Positions 35,874-45,068 of a stretch of DNA of 64,000 nucleotides are shown one piece after another (position 1 is the stretch's first letter; every line of letters starts with the position of its first letter). A model generated the notes under the pieces. The model worked only from the letters and a program-made list of their open reading frames with translations, ran no database searches and was not told the origin of the DNA. This DNA comes from Lentilactobacillus buchneri (GTDB lineage Bacteria > Bacillota > Bacilli > Lactobacillales > Lactobacillaceae). A program made the position numbers and the translations under genes. The DNA is taken from assembly GCF_018314255.1 (NCBI RefSeq), contig NZ_CP073066.1, positions 1,364,001-1,428,000 of the forward strand, read 5' to 3'.

Positions 35874-37763
35874 ATGAAGACAATCAATCATTGGCTGGTC
35901 GGTTTGGCCAGTTTAGCATTATTTGTGTCCGCAGCACCAATGACTCAAGCAGCTTCACAGAAGAAAGCGGCTGGGAAAGATCCTTATGGGATTCAGAAGA
36001 TCCTTAAGAAACTCATGGCCAAGAAGACCATGTCCCCTAACAAGCAAGTCCAGTTGGACATTGTTTTGAAGCCCCAGAATGAAGATCAGATTACCAATCA
36101 GATATACGCCGTCAACACACCGGGTAATCCTGACTTCAAGAATTTCTATACGCCGCAGCACTTCCGTGACCAATTTGGTCAGCCAGCAAGTGTGACCGGT
36201 CAATTTAAGCCGTTTTTGAGCAAATATCATCTCAAATCAAGCACCTTTTCAAATGGACTGATCATCAAGGTCACTGGCAAGGCCAAGGATGTCAACAAGG
36301 CGTTCTCAACTAACCTGAAGACGGCGACCTACCACTCCAATCCGGTTCAATTCTCGTCCAAAAAGCCAGTGATGCCTGCCAACTTGGCCGACAAGGTGCT
36401 GACGGTCTTGGGGGTTACCACCTTCAATCAGGGCGGCAGCGGCCTGGTTTCCAGCAAAGCCAAGAGCAAGACACCCAAGGGTAAGATGAACCCGAAGGAT
36501 TCTCCAAGCAAATTTGTCAATCACTACAATCTAAAACCACTGTATGACAAGGGCTATCAAGGCCAAGGTCAAACTGTTGGGATCATTACTTTTGCCGGCT
36601 TTAAGAAGAGTGACGCTGAAACCTTCTGGAAGGGTGAGGGGCTTGACGTGAAACCAAATCGCTTGAGCGTCAAGAAGATTGCTTCACCCGTCTACAGCTC
36701 AACTGGTCCTACTGGTCAGCTTGAAACCACCTTGGATGTTGAACAATCGGGTGCGATTGCACCACAAGCCAACGTCCGCGTCTACCAAGCCAACTGGAGT
36801 GACGTCGGGTTGACCAATGCCTACGCAACGGCATTCGATGAGAATAAGGCCAGCTCACTTTCAATGAGTTGGGGCTTAAATGAATACGTGACCCACTACT
36901 TGAATCAGAAGAAACTGCTGACACCGGTATATGGTCAGGCAATGAGCTTGTTGATGGCTCAGGGGGCTCTCCAAGGCATTTCAACCTTCGTTGCTTCTGG
37001 TGATACCGGAGCTTACGGGATGGGCGTTGGCGGCACGTTTGGCCCAATCAACATTCCTAATTACAGCACTTACGCTGATTTTCCATCAGACAATCCATGG
37101 GTTACTTCGACTGGCGGTACCACGCTGCCGTTTACTAAGAATCTTGGCGGTGGTGTGAAGATTTCCGTCGATAAGGAACGGGCCTGGGGTGCCGATTATA
37201 TGTACAAGGCATACGCTAAGCACCGAAAGTTATTCCAAACCAACTTGAGTGCACTGCAAATGTTATATAGCGCTGGCGGCGGTGGCATCAGTAAGCTGTA
37301 TGATACCCCAGCCTACCAGCAGGGTGTTTCCGGGGTTAATACCTTTAACGCGCGTCAATACCTTTCGAATTTGATGCAGCCGAGTCCCAACCCGGTTCTG
37401 GTCAGCGGCACCCAATATGGCCGGAACTATCCTGATGTCTCAGCTGATGCCGACGTCTTCACTGGTTACCAGATCTACACCAAGGCAACTGGTTGGAAGA
37501 CGGTGGGTGGTACCAGTGCTGTTGCACCCCAATTTAACGGTGTGACTGCGGTTATTAACAGTGGTAAGGGAACTCGAATGGGCTTCTGGAATCCACAAAT
37601 TTACGCACTGGCACAAGATCCGGAGAAGACACCATTTACGGTGCTGGATAGTGATTCGAACAACTCGAACCTGTACTATGTCGGCCAACCTGGCAAATTG
37701 TATAACCAGGCGACTGGGCTTGGTACTGTGAACTTTGAGAAACTTTATGATAGTTATCAATAA
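35874..37763 (+). CDS. Secreted S53 serine-carboxyl peptidase (sedolisin/kumamolisin type)
   Basis: This is a pre-pro-protease of 629 residues. The signal peptide ends around MTQAASQ. A pro-kumamolisin activation domain follows (about residues 55-200) and then the S53 catalytic domain. The catalytic residues are Glu284 and Asp288 (QLETTLDVEQ), Asp377 (ASGDTGAYG, oxyanion) and Ser548 (GGTSAVAPQF). The C-terminal VLDSDSNN loop probably binds calcium. Such enzymes mature themselves at acid pH, which suits a fermenting cell. The start is ATG 35874 behind GAGGTTGGGAAG, as the signal peptide begins there; the upstream extension to 35703 is unlikely. Its place after oppA suggests it feeds peptides to Opp. 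Confidence 0.93.
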   Translation: MKTINHWLVGLASLALFVSAAPMTQAASQKKAAGKDPYGIQKILKKLMAKKTMSPNKQVQLDIVLKPQNEDQITNQIYAVNTPGNPDFKNFYTPQHFRDQFGQPASVTGQFKPFLSKYHLKSSTFSNGLIIKVTGKAKDVNKAFSTNLKTATYHSNPVQFSSKKPVMPANLADKVLTVLGVTTFNQGGSGLVSSKAKSKTPKGKMNPKDSPSKFVNHYNLKPLYDKGYQGQGQTVGIITFAGFKKSDAETFWKGEGLDVKPNRLSVKKIASPVYSSTGPTGQLETTLDVEQSGAIAPQANVRVYQANWSDVGLTNAYATAFDENKASSLSMSWGLNEYVTHYLNQKKLLTPVYGQAMSLLMAQGALQGISTFVASGDTGAYGMGVGGTFGPINIPNYSTYADFPSDNPWVTSTGGTTLPFTKNLGGGVKISVDKERAWGADYMYKAYAKHRKLFQTNLSALQMLYSAGGGGISKLYDTPAYQQGVSGVNTFNARQYLSNLMQPSPNPVLVSGTQYGRNYPDVSADADVFTGYQIYTKATGWKTVGGTSAVAPQFNGVTAVINSGKGTRMGFWNPQIYALAQDPEKTPFTVLDSDSNNSNLYYVGQPGKLYNQATGLGTVNFEKLYDSYQ

Positions 37764-37769
37764 TTAATC

Positions 37770-37806
37770 AAAAACGGAATTGCTCATTGCGAGTAATTCC
37801 GTTTTT
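37770..37806 (+). terminator. Terminator of the S53 gene
   Basis: AAAACGGAATT pairs with AATTCCGTTTT, followed by T residues. Confidence 0.9.
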
Positions 37807-37872
37807 ACTTACTGACATTTAAGGTCGATCCGTGTACAGTAGAGGCAAATATGAGAGATTGGAGCGATGTTG

Positions 37873-38796
37873 ATGAGTCAAAATGTGAAACGCGGGGATG
37901 CTTGTGCATTGCCGACACAAAAGAATGACGCGGGTTTTACTAAGAAATTTTCCACTGGTGAACTGCCGGTTGAACCTAACCGTTATCACTATGTCTGGGC
38001 GAAATTCTGTCCCTGGGCCACCCCGGCAGCGATGATGATCGATTACACCGGTTTGAACAAGGTGATTTCCAAATTTGCGACCTATCCCTTGCGTCATCCT
38101 GGCATTGATGACGACTGGTTCTTTGGCAAGAACGCTGACGATGAAGATCCGATGCTCCATACCACGCGGTTGTCGCAGAATTACAAAAAGGCCGTCCCGA
38201 ACTTCTCGGCACGGCCAACGGTTCCGGCATTGATTGATTTAACTACCGGTGGCGTGGTCAATGATTCTTCACGAGATATTATGTTTGAATTGGGCGGATC
38301 TTGGAGGGGATATTTCGATCAAAATGTGCCAGACGTTTATCCAGACGATTTAAAGGCTGAAATTGACGCCATGAACACGCGCATTATTACCGACATCACG
38401 TCAATTCCGGGCAAGATTAACGACGTTGACTCGCAAGCCGAATACGACATGTTGTTCAATCAGTATTTTGATCGATTGGCGCAATTGGACCGGCGACTCG
38501 CTGACAAGCGCTTCTTAATGGGCGATCACATTACCCTGCCGGACTTTTGGCTGGTGGTCAGTTTGATTCGCTTTGATGTGGTGTTTTATTTCAAGAGCAA
38601 GCTGAATAAAAAACGGTTGGTTGATTTCCCTAATCTTTGGCGTTACGCGAAGGAATGCTACCAGATTCCGGCATTTAAGCAAAATACTGATTTCACCGCT
38701 ATTAAGCAGCACTTCTTTCAAGTGAGCGATGATCCGGTGACTTCGTTTGATCGGGTCATTCCTGGTGGACCGGATTTGAGTAAATGGGAAGATTGA
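37873..38796 (+). CDS. Omega-type glutathione S-transferase (glutathionyl-hydroquinone reductase-like)
   Basis: The 307-residue protein has a thioredoxin-fold N-terminal part with the catalytic Cys in KFCPWATPA, equivalent to the CPWA(H/T) motif of the ECM4/YqjG family. A helical GST C-terminal domain includes DKRFLMGDHITLPDFWL. The family reduces glutathionyl-hydroquinones, though many lactobacilli make no glutathione, so the physiological thiol is unclear. GGAG lies eight bases before ATG 37873, which is preferred over ATG 37867. It is monocistronic, converging on the Rgg gene after only seven bases. Confidence 0.87.
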   Translation: MSQNVKRGDACALPTQKNDAGFTKKFSTGELPVEPNRYHYVWAKFCPWATPAAMMIDYTGLNKVISKFATYPLRHPGIDDDWFFGKNADDEDPMLHTTRLSQNYKKAVPNFSARPTVPALIDLTTGGVVNDSSRDIMFELGGSWRGYFDQNVPDVYPDDLKAEIDAMNTRIITDITSIPGKINDVDSQAEYDMLFNQYFDRLAQLDRRLADKRFLMGDHITLPDFWLVVSLIRFDVVFYFKSKLNKKRLVDFPNLWRYAKECYQIPAFKQNTDFTAIKQHFFQVSDDPVTSFDRVIPGGPDLSKWED

Positions 38797-38803
38797 TTTT
38801 GAT

Positions 38804-39796
38804 TCAAAACAGAAAGATCATCGACTTCTCCGGATCACGCTGATTGCGTTTAATCTGTGGAATGATTTTGCTAATCAGGTCGGCTGGTTGGCGCAGATTT
38901 AATAGCTTGAACATGGCAGCGACATCGGTCATCATTTCCTCACCGACACTGCCGTTTGAGTCGATGTAATCGTACCAGCCCCGGTAAAACCGCAGCATGA
39001 TCGCAAAGTTGCTATCGGCATCCTCCTCAAGTAATTTGGCAATTGAGTCCAGGGCTTCCTTTGCCCAAGCCATTTGGCGGAAATTAATGTAGGTTGAAAA
39101 TAGGCCAAAGAGCAGTTCGAATCTCATTTGCGGCATCATCGGGAAGGTTTCTGTACTGGTGGTTCGCTTGATGGCGATTTTACTCAACCGATGGACGGTT
39201 TGAAGCGGCATGGCAAAGTGGCTGATACTAAAGAGCAAAATCTCAAACGTACTCCAATTGTCAATGTTATAGAGGTAAGTCACGATGGGCCGGCTCAGTT
39301 GGCGCAGCTTGGCAAAGGCGGTCTTCGGATCCCCTGCTGGTGAGGCGTCGTTTTGAATTAAGACTTGCTGAATTTGGTAGAGAATCGCCAAGTAGTGTTG
39401 CCAATTCAGGTTACCGGCATCCTCAAGCTGGTGGATTTTAGCGTCGTATTGTTCGATCGACCGGGGCAACGTCGCTGAAGTCTCTGAATCGCCCGTCAGA
39501 CTGTTGAGTAACGTGACCATCGGCGTCATGAACGGCGCTGTCAGATAAATTGGATGGTGCGACATGAACGTCGACTTGATTGGCTGGATGGTGTCGCGTC
39601 CTTGAAGATAGAGGAACTCCTCGACTGAAAAATTAATTTTGCCCAGCAGATGAATCATTCGATTGAAGCTAATCTGTGAGCCACCCTTTTCAAATTTACT
39701 AATAAATGAAACGCTGTTTTCACTGTCAGCTACCTGCTGAAGTGTTAAATGGCGTTCTTTTCGTAACTGACGATATAAACATCCCGGTTCTTGCAT
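38804..39796 (-). CDS. Rgg/GadR/MutR-family regulator
   Basis: The N-terminal XRE-type helix-turn-helix (LRKERHLTLQQVADSENSVS, residues 11-30) is joined to a long helical TPR-like C-terminal domain, 330 residues in total. This is the architecture of Rgg regulators, which often sense short peptides. It is divergent from an MFS gene across 98 bases that contain two direct repeats, so that transporter is the likely target. No obvious short hydrophobic pheromone gene is visible beside it. Confidence 0.88.
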   Translation of the reverse strand: MQEPGCLYRQLRKERHLTLQQVADSENSVSFISKFEKGGSQISFNRMIHLLGKINFSVEEFLYLQGRDTIQPIKSTFMSHHPIYLTAPFMTPMVTLLNSLTGDSETSATLPRSIEQYDAKIHQLEDAGNLNWQHYLAILYQIQQVLIQNDASPAGDPKTAFAKLRQLSRPIVTYLYNIDNWSTFEILLFSISHFAMPLQTVHRLSKIAIKRTTSTETFPMMPQMRFELLFGLFSTYINFRQMAWAKEALDSIAKLLEEDADSNFAIMLRFYRGWYDYIDSNGSVGEEMMTDVAAMFKLLNLRQPADLISKIIPQIKRNQRDPEKSMIFLF

Positions 39797-39811
39797 CTGA
39801 TCACCCCAAAT

Positions 39812-39862
39812 TAATTCTCATATAGTGGAATTTTAATACTCTAAGTGTAATTCTCAGATAAT
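39812..39862. promoter_or_regulatory. Direct repeats between rgg and MFS gene
   Basis: TAATTCTCA occurs at 39812-39820 and 39848-39856, 36 bases apart. GATAAT (39857-39862) may be the -10 of the MFS promoter. The repeats are the probable Rgg-binding sites. Confidence 0.5.
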
Positions 39863-39894
39863 GTATAAGCAAGCATTGAGAGAGAAGGGATCAC

Positions 39895-41166
39895 ATGCAC
39901 TCATATTTTAGAAGTAAAGGCTACCGGGCATTGATGAACGCTGCCATTTTCAACGGGATTGGCAATAGCCTGTTCAATATTGTGTTTATCATTTATGCTG
40001 TCAGCTTGTCATTCAAAACGGCCGCCGTCAGTATTGCCTCATTCATAACCTACATACCAGAGATGATTAACGTGGTCCTTGGCTATTATGCCGATAATAC
40101 CCATCATAAGTACGAGTGGATGGTCCTTGCCCGAGTCAGCCAGTTTACCTTGTTTATTGGGTTAGCCCTGATGATTGGCCTTCCGGGATCGACGCTGGTC
40201 TTTGGGGGCCTGTTGGCGATTAACGTGATCAGCGATTGTCTGGGAACATTTTCCGGCAGTCTTGAATTACCGTACTTCCGGTTTTTAATCCCCAACGAAG
40301 AAATGAACGATGCAATGGGATTTGAAATGGCGACAGAAACGACTTTGCAGATGGTTTTTCAAGGCGTCGGGGCCGTTGCGATTGTCTGGCTGAACCATAA
40401 CTACGGGCTGTTTGGTGCCATCAATGCGGCGACTTTCCTAATCGCGGCAATCGTGATTTGGACTCGGCGGTCAATTTTTAAGGGAATTGATCCGAAGCTC
40501 AGCGTTAATCAGCCAAAATCAGCCACGCCCAAACAATCCTTGCTGAAAAGTTTGATCGTGACTGGTCATTTCATGATGTCCAAAAAGGTGGTTGTGGTTA
40601 TTTTAGCTTTCGCATTTGTGATGAACACGATCGCCAGTGGGATGACCGGGTTGATTAATGTGTCGTTGCTGCACAACCAGGCGCTATGGCTGGGCAACTA
40701 TGGCAACAGTGTTGCCTTGGTCAGCATCAGCATGTCCTTGGGAATGATTCTTGGCGCCGTCATTCAGCATGACTTTTTGGCAAACACAACCGTTGTCAGA
40801 TTGGCAGCCTACATCAGTTGGATGCTGGTGTTGTTGGCAGCAACATTCCTAACGGGAATATCCATCATCTTGATTGCGGTGGTCTCGGTGATTACCGGCT
40901 ACCTCTTAGGTAAAATCAATCCCCGGGTCTCGGCCATGTTCATCAAACTGATTCCCGATGACCGGCTGGGCGCATCAATGGGGTTCATTAACATGGTGCT
41001 CCTGATTGGCGCACCAATTGGCAGTGGTTTTTTCCTAACCGTCGCCAACTTGGGGAGTCAAGGTGTGTTTGCCAGCTGGCTGATTTTTGGCATCTGCTCA
41101 TTTGGATTGGCCGTTGCCGCGATGGTCTGTGATCGGAAGATGGGTCGGGACTTTGTGGAAGCTTGA
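39895..41166 (+). CDS. MFS transporter, likely efflux, Rgg-linked
   Basis: This 423-residue membrane protein has about 12 hydrophobic helices. The MFS 2-3 loop is present as LGYYADNTHHKYEW. The substrate is unknown. Members of this broad group often export drugs or small metabolites. GAGAGAAGGG lies about seven bases before the ATG. It diverges from an Rgg regulator, so expression is probably conditional. A perfect terminator hairpin follows. Confidence 0.85.
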   Translation: MHSYFRSKGYRALMNAAIFNGIGNSLFNIVFIIYAVSLSFKTAAVSIASFITYIPEMINVVLGYYADNTHHKYEWMVLARVSQFTLFIGLALMIGLPGSTLVFGGLLAINVISDCLGTFSGSLELPYFRFLIPNEEMNDAMGFEMATETTLQMVFQGVGAVAIVWLNHNYGLFGAINAATFLIAAIVIWTRRSIFKGIDPKLSVNQPKSATPKQSLLKSLIVTGHFMMSKKVVVVILAFAFVMNTIASGMTGLINVSLLHNQALWLGNYGNSVALVSISMSLGMILGAVIQHDFLANTTVVRLAAYISWMLVLLAATFLTGISIILIAVVSVITGYLLGKINPRVSAMFIKLIPDDRLGASMGFINMVLLIGAPIGSGFFLTVANLGSQGVFASWLIFGICSFGLAVAAMVCDRKMGRDFVEA

Positions 41167-41218
41167 GGATGAGGTGTTGCAGGTAGCGATTGCCAATATT
41201 TTCGCTTCCTGCCAAGCC

Positions 41219-41267
41219 AATAGACGATATTCTTTGTGAAACCAGCAAAGAGTATCGTCTATTTATT
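41219..41267 (+). terminator. Terminator of the MFS gene
   Basis: AATAGACGATATTCTTTG pairs with CAAAGAGTATCGTCTATT (one mismatch), followed by TATTT. From here to 41450 no gene or clear site is seen. Confidence 0.85.
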
Positions 41268-41450
41268 TGTATCTGGCTACCTCACACACGACCCGAATCT
41301 CACAAGCAGATTATTACCAAAGCCCAGCTAATCGTTATATACTGCTCGTACCAGGATAAGTAAATTAGTGATTGAACGATAAGTTACCTATCCATCGTTG
41401 AACTTGTCAAGGGGGTTAACCGCAGTCGCTGCCAGAACGGAGGGATTACG

Positions 41451-41912
41451 ATGACGGACACGTTGAAGTTAGCAGATTTTTTCTTGTGTTTTTTTCTGAT
41501 TAGTTTATGGTTTGGGGATTTCTTTGCGAAGCAAAATGTTGGGAAGACCTCGACATATATTTCTGAGCTGCTGAAGAAGGACGCCAAAGGGCTCAAATTG
41601 GCATTGGCAAACGCGCCTAATTTATCAGCCGAAGCGCGGGCTTTGACCGAAAAGAAGGTCCGAGTGATTAATCGTTGGTATTTTTTGGCCAATAAGACCG
41701 GGACGATGTTGGCGATTCTAGCCCTTCAGCAAGCCCTGGTAATTTACGCCAAGCAGAATTGGGGCTTAGTGGCCATTGAAATTTCGATTCTGGTGATTTG
41801 TGGGCTGATTTTGGCCGCGGATCTTCGGGTGAATATCGTCCGCAACCAGCTGGAAAAAGTCCTCAAACCATACGAAGATCGATTATGGTTTGAATATCGG
41901 TTAAGGAGTTGA
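41451..41912 (+). CDS. Small membrane protein, unknown
   Basis: This 153-residue protein has an N-terminal hydrophobic helix (about residues 8-24), a charged helical segment (30-75) and two further helices (about 78-93 and 98-117), ending in a basic tail. I do not recognise a family. GGAGGG seven bases before the ATG gives confidence that it is translated. It stands alone between two terminators. Confidence 0.6.
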   Translation: MTDTLKLADFFLCFFLISLWFGDFFAKQNVGKTSTYISELLKKDAKGLKLALANAPNLSAEARALTEKKVRVINRWYFLANKTGTMLAILALQQALVIYAKQNWGLVAIEISILVICGLILAADLRVNIVRNQLEKVLKPYEDRLWFEYRLRS

Positions 41913-42110
41913 AGATGTTGGACCAAATGGAAAAGTGGGTCAGTTGGAATTGATGATGATCAATTTCAGCTGACTTTTTGTATTCCGTGGTAACTGCCAA
42001 TTTAGTAGGATAATCAAAATAGGTCGTATCCTAGTTTGGAATTTTGCATGAAATTGAATTATCTGTTAGACTACTTCCAATTGCTTTTTTGCAAATGAAA
42101 GGACAGTTCG

Positions 42111-42578
42111 ATGAAATTTAGCAAAACTTTATCATTCCTCGCCGTTACGCTTGGAGTTGGCATCATTGCCATCGAAGCGCAGCCGGCTGCCGCCAAGACC
42201 ACGACCCACGCCGTTCCGACGACGCTGCAGGGAACTTGGTTTGGTAAGTATCACGATGACCTGTTTGGCAACGTTCCGGTTAAGTACCGGCTGACCAAAT
42301 ATTCATTCCGTCAGGGCTCATCGAAGGCATCTGAAAAAGCCGATGCCAGAACCTATTACGTTAACATCAAAAAATATCGACAAACTAAGAGCAAGTCTTA
42401 CTTGTTCAAGGTTGCCAATAAAGCGAACAGTCACGGTTACTGGAAGTTGACCTTGTTGTCACAGAATCAGCCTGTGTACTTGAAGCACGTGAAGCATAAC
42501 GGCAAGACGGCTTTGAAGATGTATTATAAATCAAGTGATACGCATAAGGCCCAGACCAGCTACTTCTATCATCAATAA
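42111..42578 (+). CDS. Small secreted protein, unknown
   Basis: A clear signal peptide (MKFSKTLSFLAVTLGVG... with likely cleavage after PAAA-K) leads into about 125 residues rich in Lys, Tyr and Ser. The lead-in PTTLQGTWFGKYHD is of a type seen in many short lactobacillar secreted proteins. No anchoring motif is present, so it is released or held by charge. GAAAGGA precedes the ATG. The function is unknown. A terminator follows. Confidence 0.75.
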   Translation: MKFSKTLSFLAVTLGVGIIAIEAQPAAAKTTTHAVPTTLQGTWFGKYHDDLFGNVPVKYRLTKYSFRQGSSKASEKADARTYYVNIKKYRQTKSKSYLFKVANKANSHGYWKLTLLSQNQPVYLKHVKHNGKTALKMYYKSSDTHKAQTSYFYHQ

Positions 42579-42589
42579 ATTGTATTTAG

Positions 42590-42630
42590 GCGTTTGACAC
42601 AAGTGATTAACTTGTGTTGGGCGCTTTTTT
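42590..42630 (+). terminator. Terminator of the small secreted protein gene
   Basis: GCGTTTGACACAAGT pairs with ACTTGTGTTGGGCGC (G-U and one mismatch), followed by six T residues. Confidence 0.8.
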
Positions 42631-42792
42631 GCTGGGGTAACCTCATTTGACATTAAAAAATTAAATTTGACTTTCTTTACGATTTTTGGTGAAATAAGGG
42701 TCAATAAATTGGTATGATGTACCTAGAGATATCGCTTCTCTTTTGGCGGTATGATGACACTAAATATAACTGATGATTGTGAGGAATTGCTA

Positions 42793-43056
42793 ATGAGTAA
42801 AATTTCGATACAAGGCAGTTTAGAGACTAAGCAGATTGTGGGCAGTTATTCCGACGTGGAGAAGAAAATTGTCGCAGATCTGGATTCAGCACAGGTAAAA
42901 GACGGCAAGAAGCCATTTTCAAAGATTGCTGACGAGGTTGTCATCGAACCATATAAGGATGGCGCCTATTCATATCATGCAATGTTAACAGAAGCAGCAA
43001 AAATGTACGATCTGTCACCGGATATCCAAAAGAACGCGCAGGTATCGGAAGACTAG
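42793..43056 (+). CDS. Hypothetical protein, 87 residues
   Basis: GAGG about eight bases before ATG 42793 supports this start over the longer opening at 42751. The protein is small, charged and probably cytosolic (MSKISIQGSLETKQIVGSYS near the start). It has no motif I know. An extended -10 (TGGTATGAT near 42711-42719) may drive it. A hairpin repeat follows immediately. Confidence 0.6.
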   Translation: MSKISIQGSLETKQIVGSYSDVEKKIVADLDSAQVKDGKKPFSKIADEVVIEPYKDGAYSYHAMLTEAAKMYDLSPDIQKNAQVSED

Positions 43057-43170
43057 AGTGCGGATCAGCCCAGTTAGCCCCGGTGTATAAGGCGAAAAGG
43101 CGGATTGACCAGCGGGCTATGCTGGTTGATTCGGCTTTTTGCCTTATACGTTAGGGTCTGGGCTGAGTAG
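43057..43170. repeat. Long intergenic hairpin repeat, copy E
   Basis: The core stem runs from GTATAAGGC (43084-43092) to GCCTTATAC (43141-43149), with inner AACCAGC/GCTGGT pairing. The outer arms CAGCCCAG (43066-43073) and CTGGGCTG (43158-43165) enclose it. In the inverse orientation the junctions read CCTAAC-stem-ACCGGGG, matching copies A and B. Confidence 0.85.
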
Positions 43171-43198
43171 CACATTTCGCAACCAAACAAATTAAAAC

Positions 43199-43253
43199 CA
43201 ACAGTGTCCAAAACAAAATTTTCCTGTTTTTGTTTTGGACACTGTTTTTATTA
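43199..43253 (+). terminator. Strong hairpin/terminator
   Basis: CAACAGTGTCCAAAACAAAA pairs with TTTTGTTTTGGACACTGTT, then a T run. It is the second hairpin after the 87-residue gene. From 43254 to 43366 only AT-rich leader sequence with a TATAAT (43322-43327) is seen. Confidence 0.85.
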
Positions 43254-43366
43254 AGACCAACAAGTTCTCAAAAAACGCAAACCAAGTTTCTGATTTGATA
43301 GCAAACTTTTGCGAAAGATATTATAATATTGGTTATGATTGAAATATAGAAAGTGTGCATGTCGCC

Positions 43367-44974
43367 ATGAACAAAAAAATTATGTCAGGATCCTTCTGGC
43401 TTTCATTTGGCAGTATCTTTTCCCGGGTTCTGGGGATCCTCTACCTGATTCCGTGGTTGTATATGATTGGGTCACCCGAGCACAAGAACGTTGCCATGGC
43501 TTTATTTAACGCCTCTTATAATCCATACGGCCTCTTTATCGCACTGGGAACAGCCGGATTTCCCTCCGCAATTGCCCGGCGGGTTGCGATTTATAACGGT
43601 CAAAATAAATTTTTGAATTCACGTCAACTTGCCAAAGTTGGCTCTTTTGTCATGCTTCTCTCCGGAGTTGTTTGTGGGGCAGTCCTTTGGGTGATTGCGC
43701 CGCTAATCGCCAAGAATAGTCCGGTGGTTTCCACTCAAAGTGCTGTGACTTCGATTCGCGTGCTGGTGCCGGCAATTGTGATTTTGCCGTCAATGAGCAG
43801 TGTCCGTGGCTGGTTCCAGGGTAACCAAGACCTCAAACCGTACGGCGTGTCTCAGCTCTGGGAACAGTTCGTGCGGATTGTCTTTATTCTGGTGTCAACG
43901 TATCTGGTGATTGACGTTTTTCACCGCAGTTATATCGAGGCGGTGTATTTAAGCGTCATGGCGGCCTTTGTTGGCGCTTTGGCCAGTTACCTTTACCTGG
44001 GGCTGTATTATCGTAAACAATCGGCGCATTACGCTGAAATGGCCAAGAAGAGCGCGCCGTTTGACTTGACTAGTATCAAGAAGATTTTCACGATGATTGC
44101 CTATGAATCGATTCCCTTTGTCATTGTTGGCTCCGGGATTACCCTCAGTCAGTTGATTGATCAGTTATTCTTCAAACAGGTTATGCAGGGCGTCCAGCAT
44201 TTTTCGGCCGAATATACCCAGTACATCTACACGCTGTTTTCTGCCAATCCAACCAAAATTACCACGGTGGTCGTTTCACTGGCATTGGCTGTGGCCGAGA
44301 CGACCCTGCCGCTGCTGGCAAACAGTCAGGCCTCCAAGAAAGGTGACGTCGGAGATTTGATCTTTCAAAATGTGAACATGCTGATGTTTGTCCTGCTGCC
44401 GATCGTGACCATTCTGTGTGGGCTGTCGTATGAAACTAATGGGATCTTCTTCTCATTCAGCCTGCTTGGCGGGAAATATCTGGCAGCCAATATTCTCCAA
44501 AGTTTAATGTTGGGACTGGCCATTAATGGCCTAACCCTACTTCAAGCGCTGCACTACAGTAAGAAGGCCATGTATTATCTGGTTGTCGGACTGGTTGCCA
44601 AATTGCTGTTCCAAATTCCATTGGTCATTTTGCTTCAAGGATTTGGAGCGATCATTTCCACCGCCATCGGTTTTGGCTTCATTTGTCTGTTAAGTTATGG
44701 CGAAATTATGTATGAGTTCCATGTCCCATTTGGACGATTGAAGGTCAGTGTCCTGGTTAACCTGCTGTTCTTTGTGATTGTGATGGCACTGACTTGGGGA
44801 ACTCATCAATTGATCATGCCAAGCCGTTTGATTCCGGCATTCCTTTACTGCGTCGTCTTTGGTCTGGTGGCTCTTGCGATTTATATTTTTATGGCGAATC
44901 GGACGGGCCTATCGGAGACGATGTTTGATCATAAGCTTGGTTATAAGTATTTTAGGTATAAGCATTTTCAATAG
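43367..44974 (+). CDS. Polysaccharide/lipid flippase (MATE/MVF, SpoVB-like)
   Basis: This is a 535-residue integral membrane protein with about 14 hydrophobic helices. The N-terminal KIMSGSFWLSFGSIFSRVLG and SVRGWFQGNQDLKPYGVSQL segments are those of the PST/SpoVB-type exporters that flip lipid-linked sugars, including peptidoglycan precursors, across the membrane. ATG 43367 is the more likely start; GTG 43355 is in frame upstream and neither has a strong ribosome site. The gene stands alone and no cell-wall cluster surrounds it. Confidence 0.85.
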   Translation: MNKKIMSGSFWLSFGSIFSRVLGILYLIPWLYMIGSPEHKNVAMALFNASYNPYGLFIALGTAGFPSAIARRVAIYNGQNKFLNSRQLAKVGSFVMLLSGVVCGAVLWVIAPLIAKNSPVVSTQSAVTSIRVLVPAIVILPSMSSVRGWFQGNQDLKPYGVSQLWEQFVRIVFILVSTYLVIDVFHRSYIEAVYLSVMAAFVGALASYLYLGLYYRKQSAHYAEMAKKSAPFDLTSIKKIFTMIAYESIPFVIVGSGITLSQLIDQLFFKQVMQGVQHFSAEYTQYIYTLFSANPTKITTVVVSLALAVAETTLPLLANSQASKKGDVGDLIFQNVNMLMFVLLPIVTILCGLSYETNGIFFSFSLLGGKYLAANILQSLMLGLAINGLTLLQALHYSKKAMYYLVVGLVAKLLFQIPLVILLQGFGAIISTAIGFGFICLLSYGEIMYEFHVPFGRLKVSVLVNLLFFVIVMALTWGTHQLIMPSRLIPAFLYCVVFGLVALAIYIFMANRTGLSETMFDHKLGYKYFRYKHFQ

Positions 44975-45032
44975 AGAGTGGTTTACTTTTCTTCGTATCT
45001 AAAGGGTGAGGAGAAGGCAGAATAAGATTGGT

Positions 45033-45063
45033 AATATTCAAATTTGGAATATTCTGTTATAAT
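45033..45063 (+). promoter_or_regulatory. Extended -10 promoter overlapped by palindromic operator
   Basis: AATATTC (45033-45039) and GAATATT (45047-45053) form a perfect inverted repeat directly ahead of TGTTATAAT (extended -10, TATAAT at 45058-45063). This fits autorepression by the XRE protein encoded downstream. The predicted transcription start (about 45070) coincides with the first ATG, implying an mRNA with almost no leader. Confidence 0.65.
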
Positions 45064-45068
45064 TGAAA

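Noticed and set aside
39797..39894. Short hydrophobic pheromone gene next to rgg
   Set aside because: No start codon with a ribosome site and a hydrophobic short frame could be found in the intergenic region.
15541..43170. CRISPR array
   Set aside because: The repeated elements are dispersed, differ in their central stems and are not regularly spaced with unique spacers.
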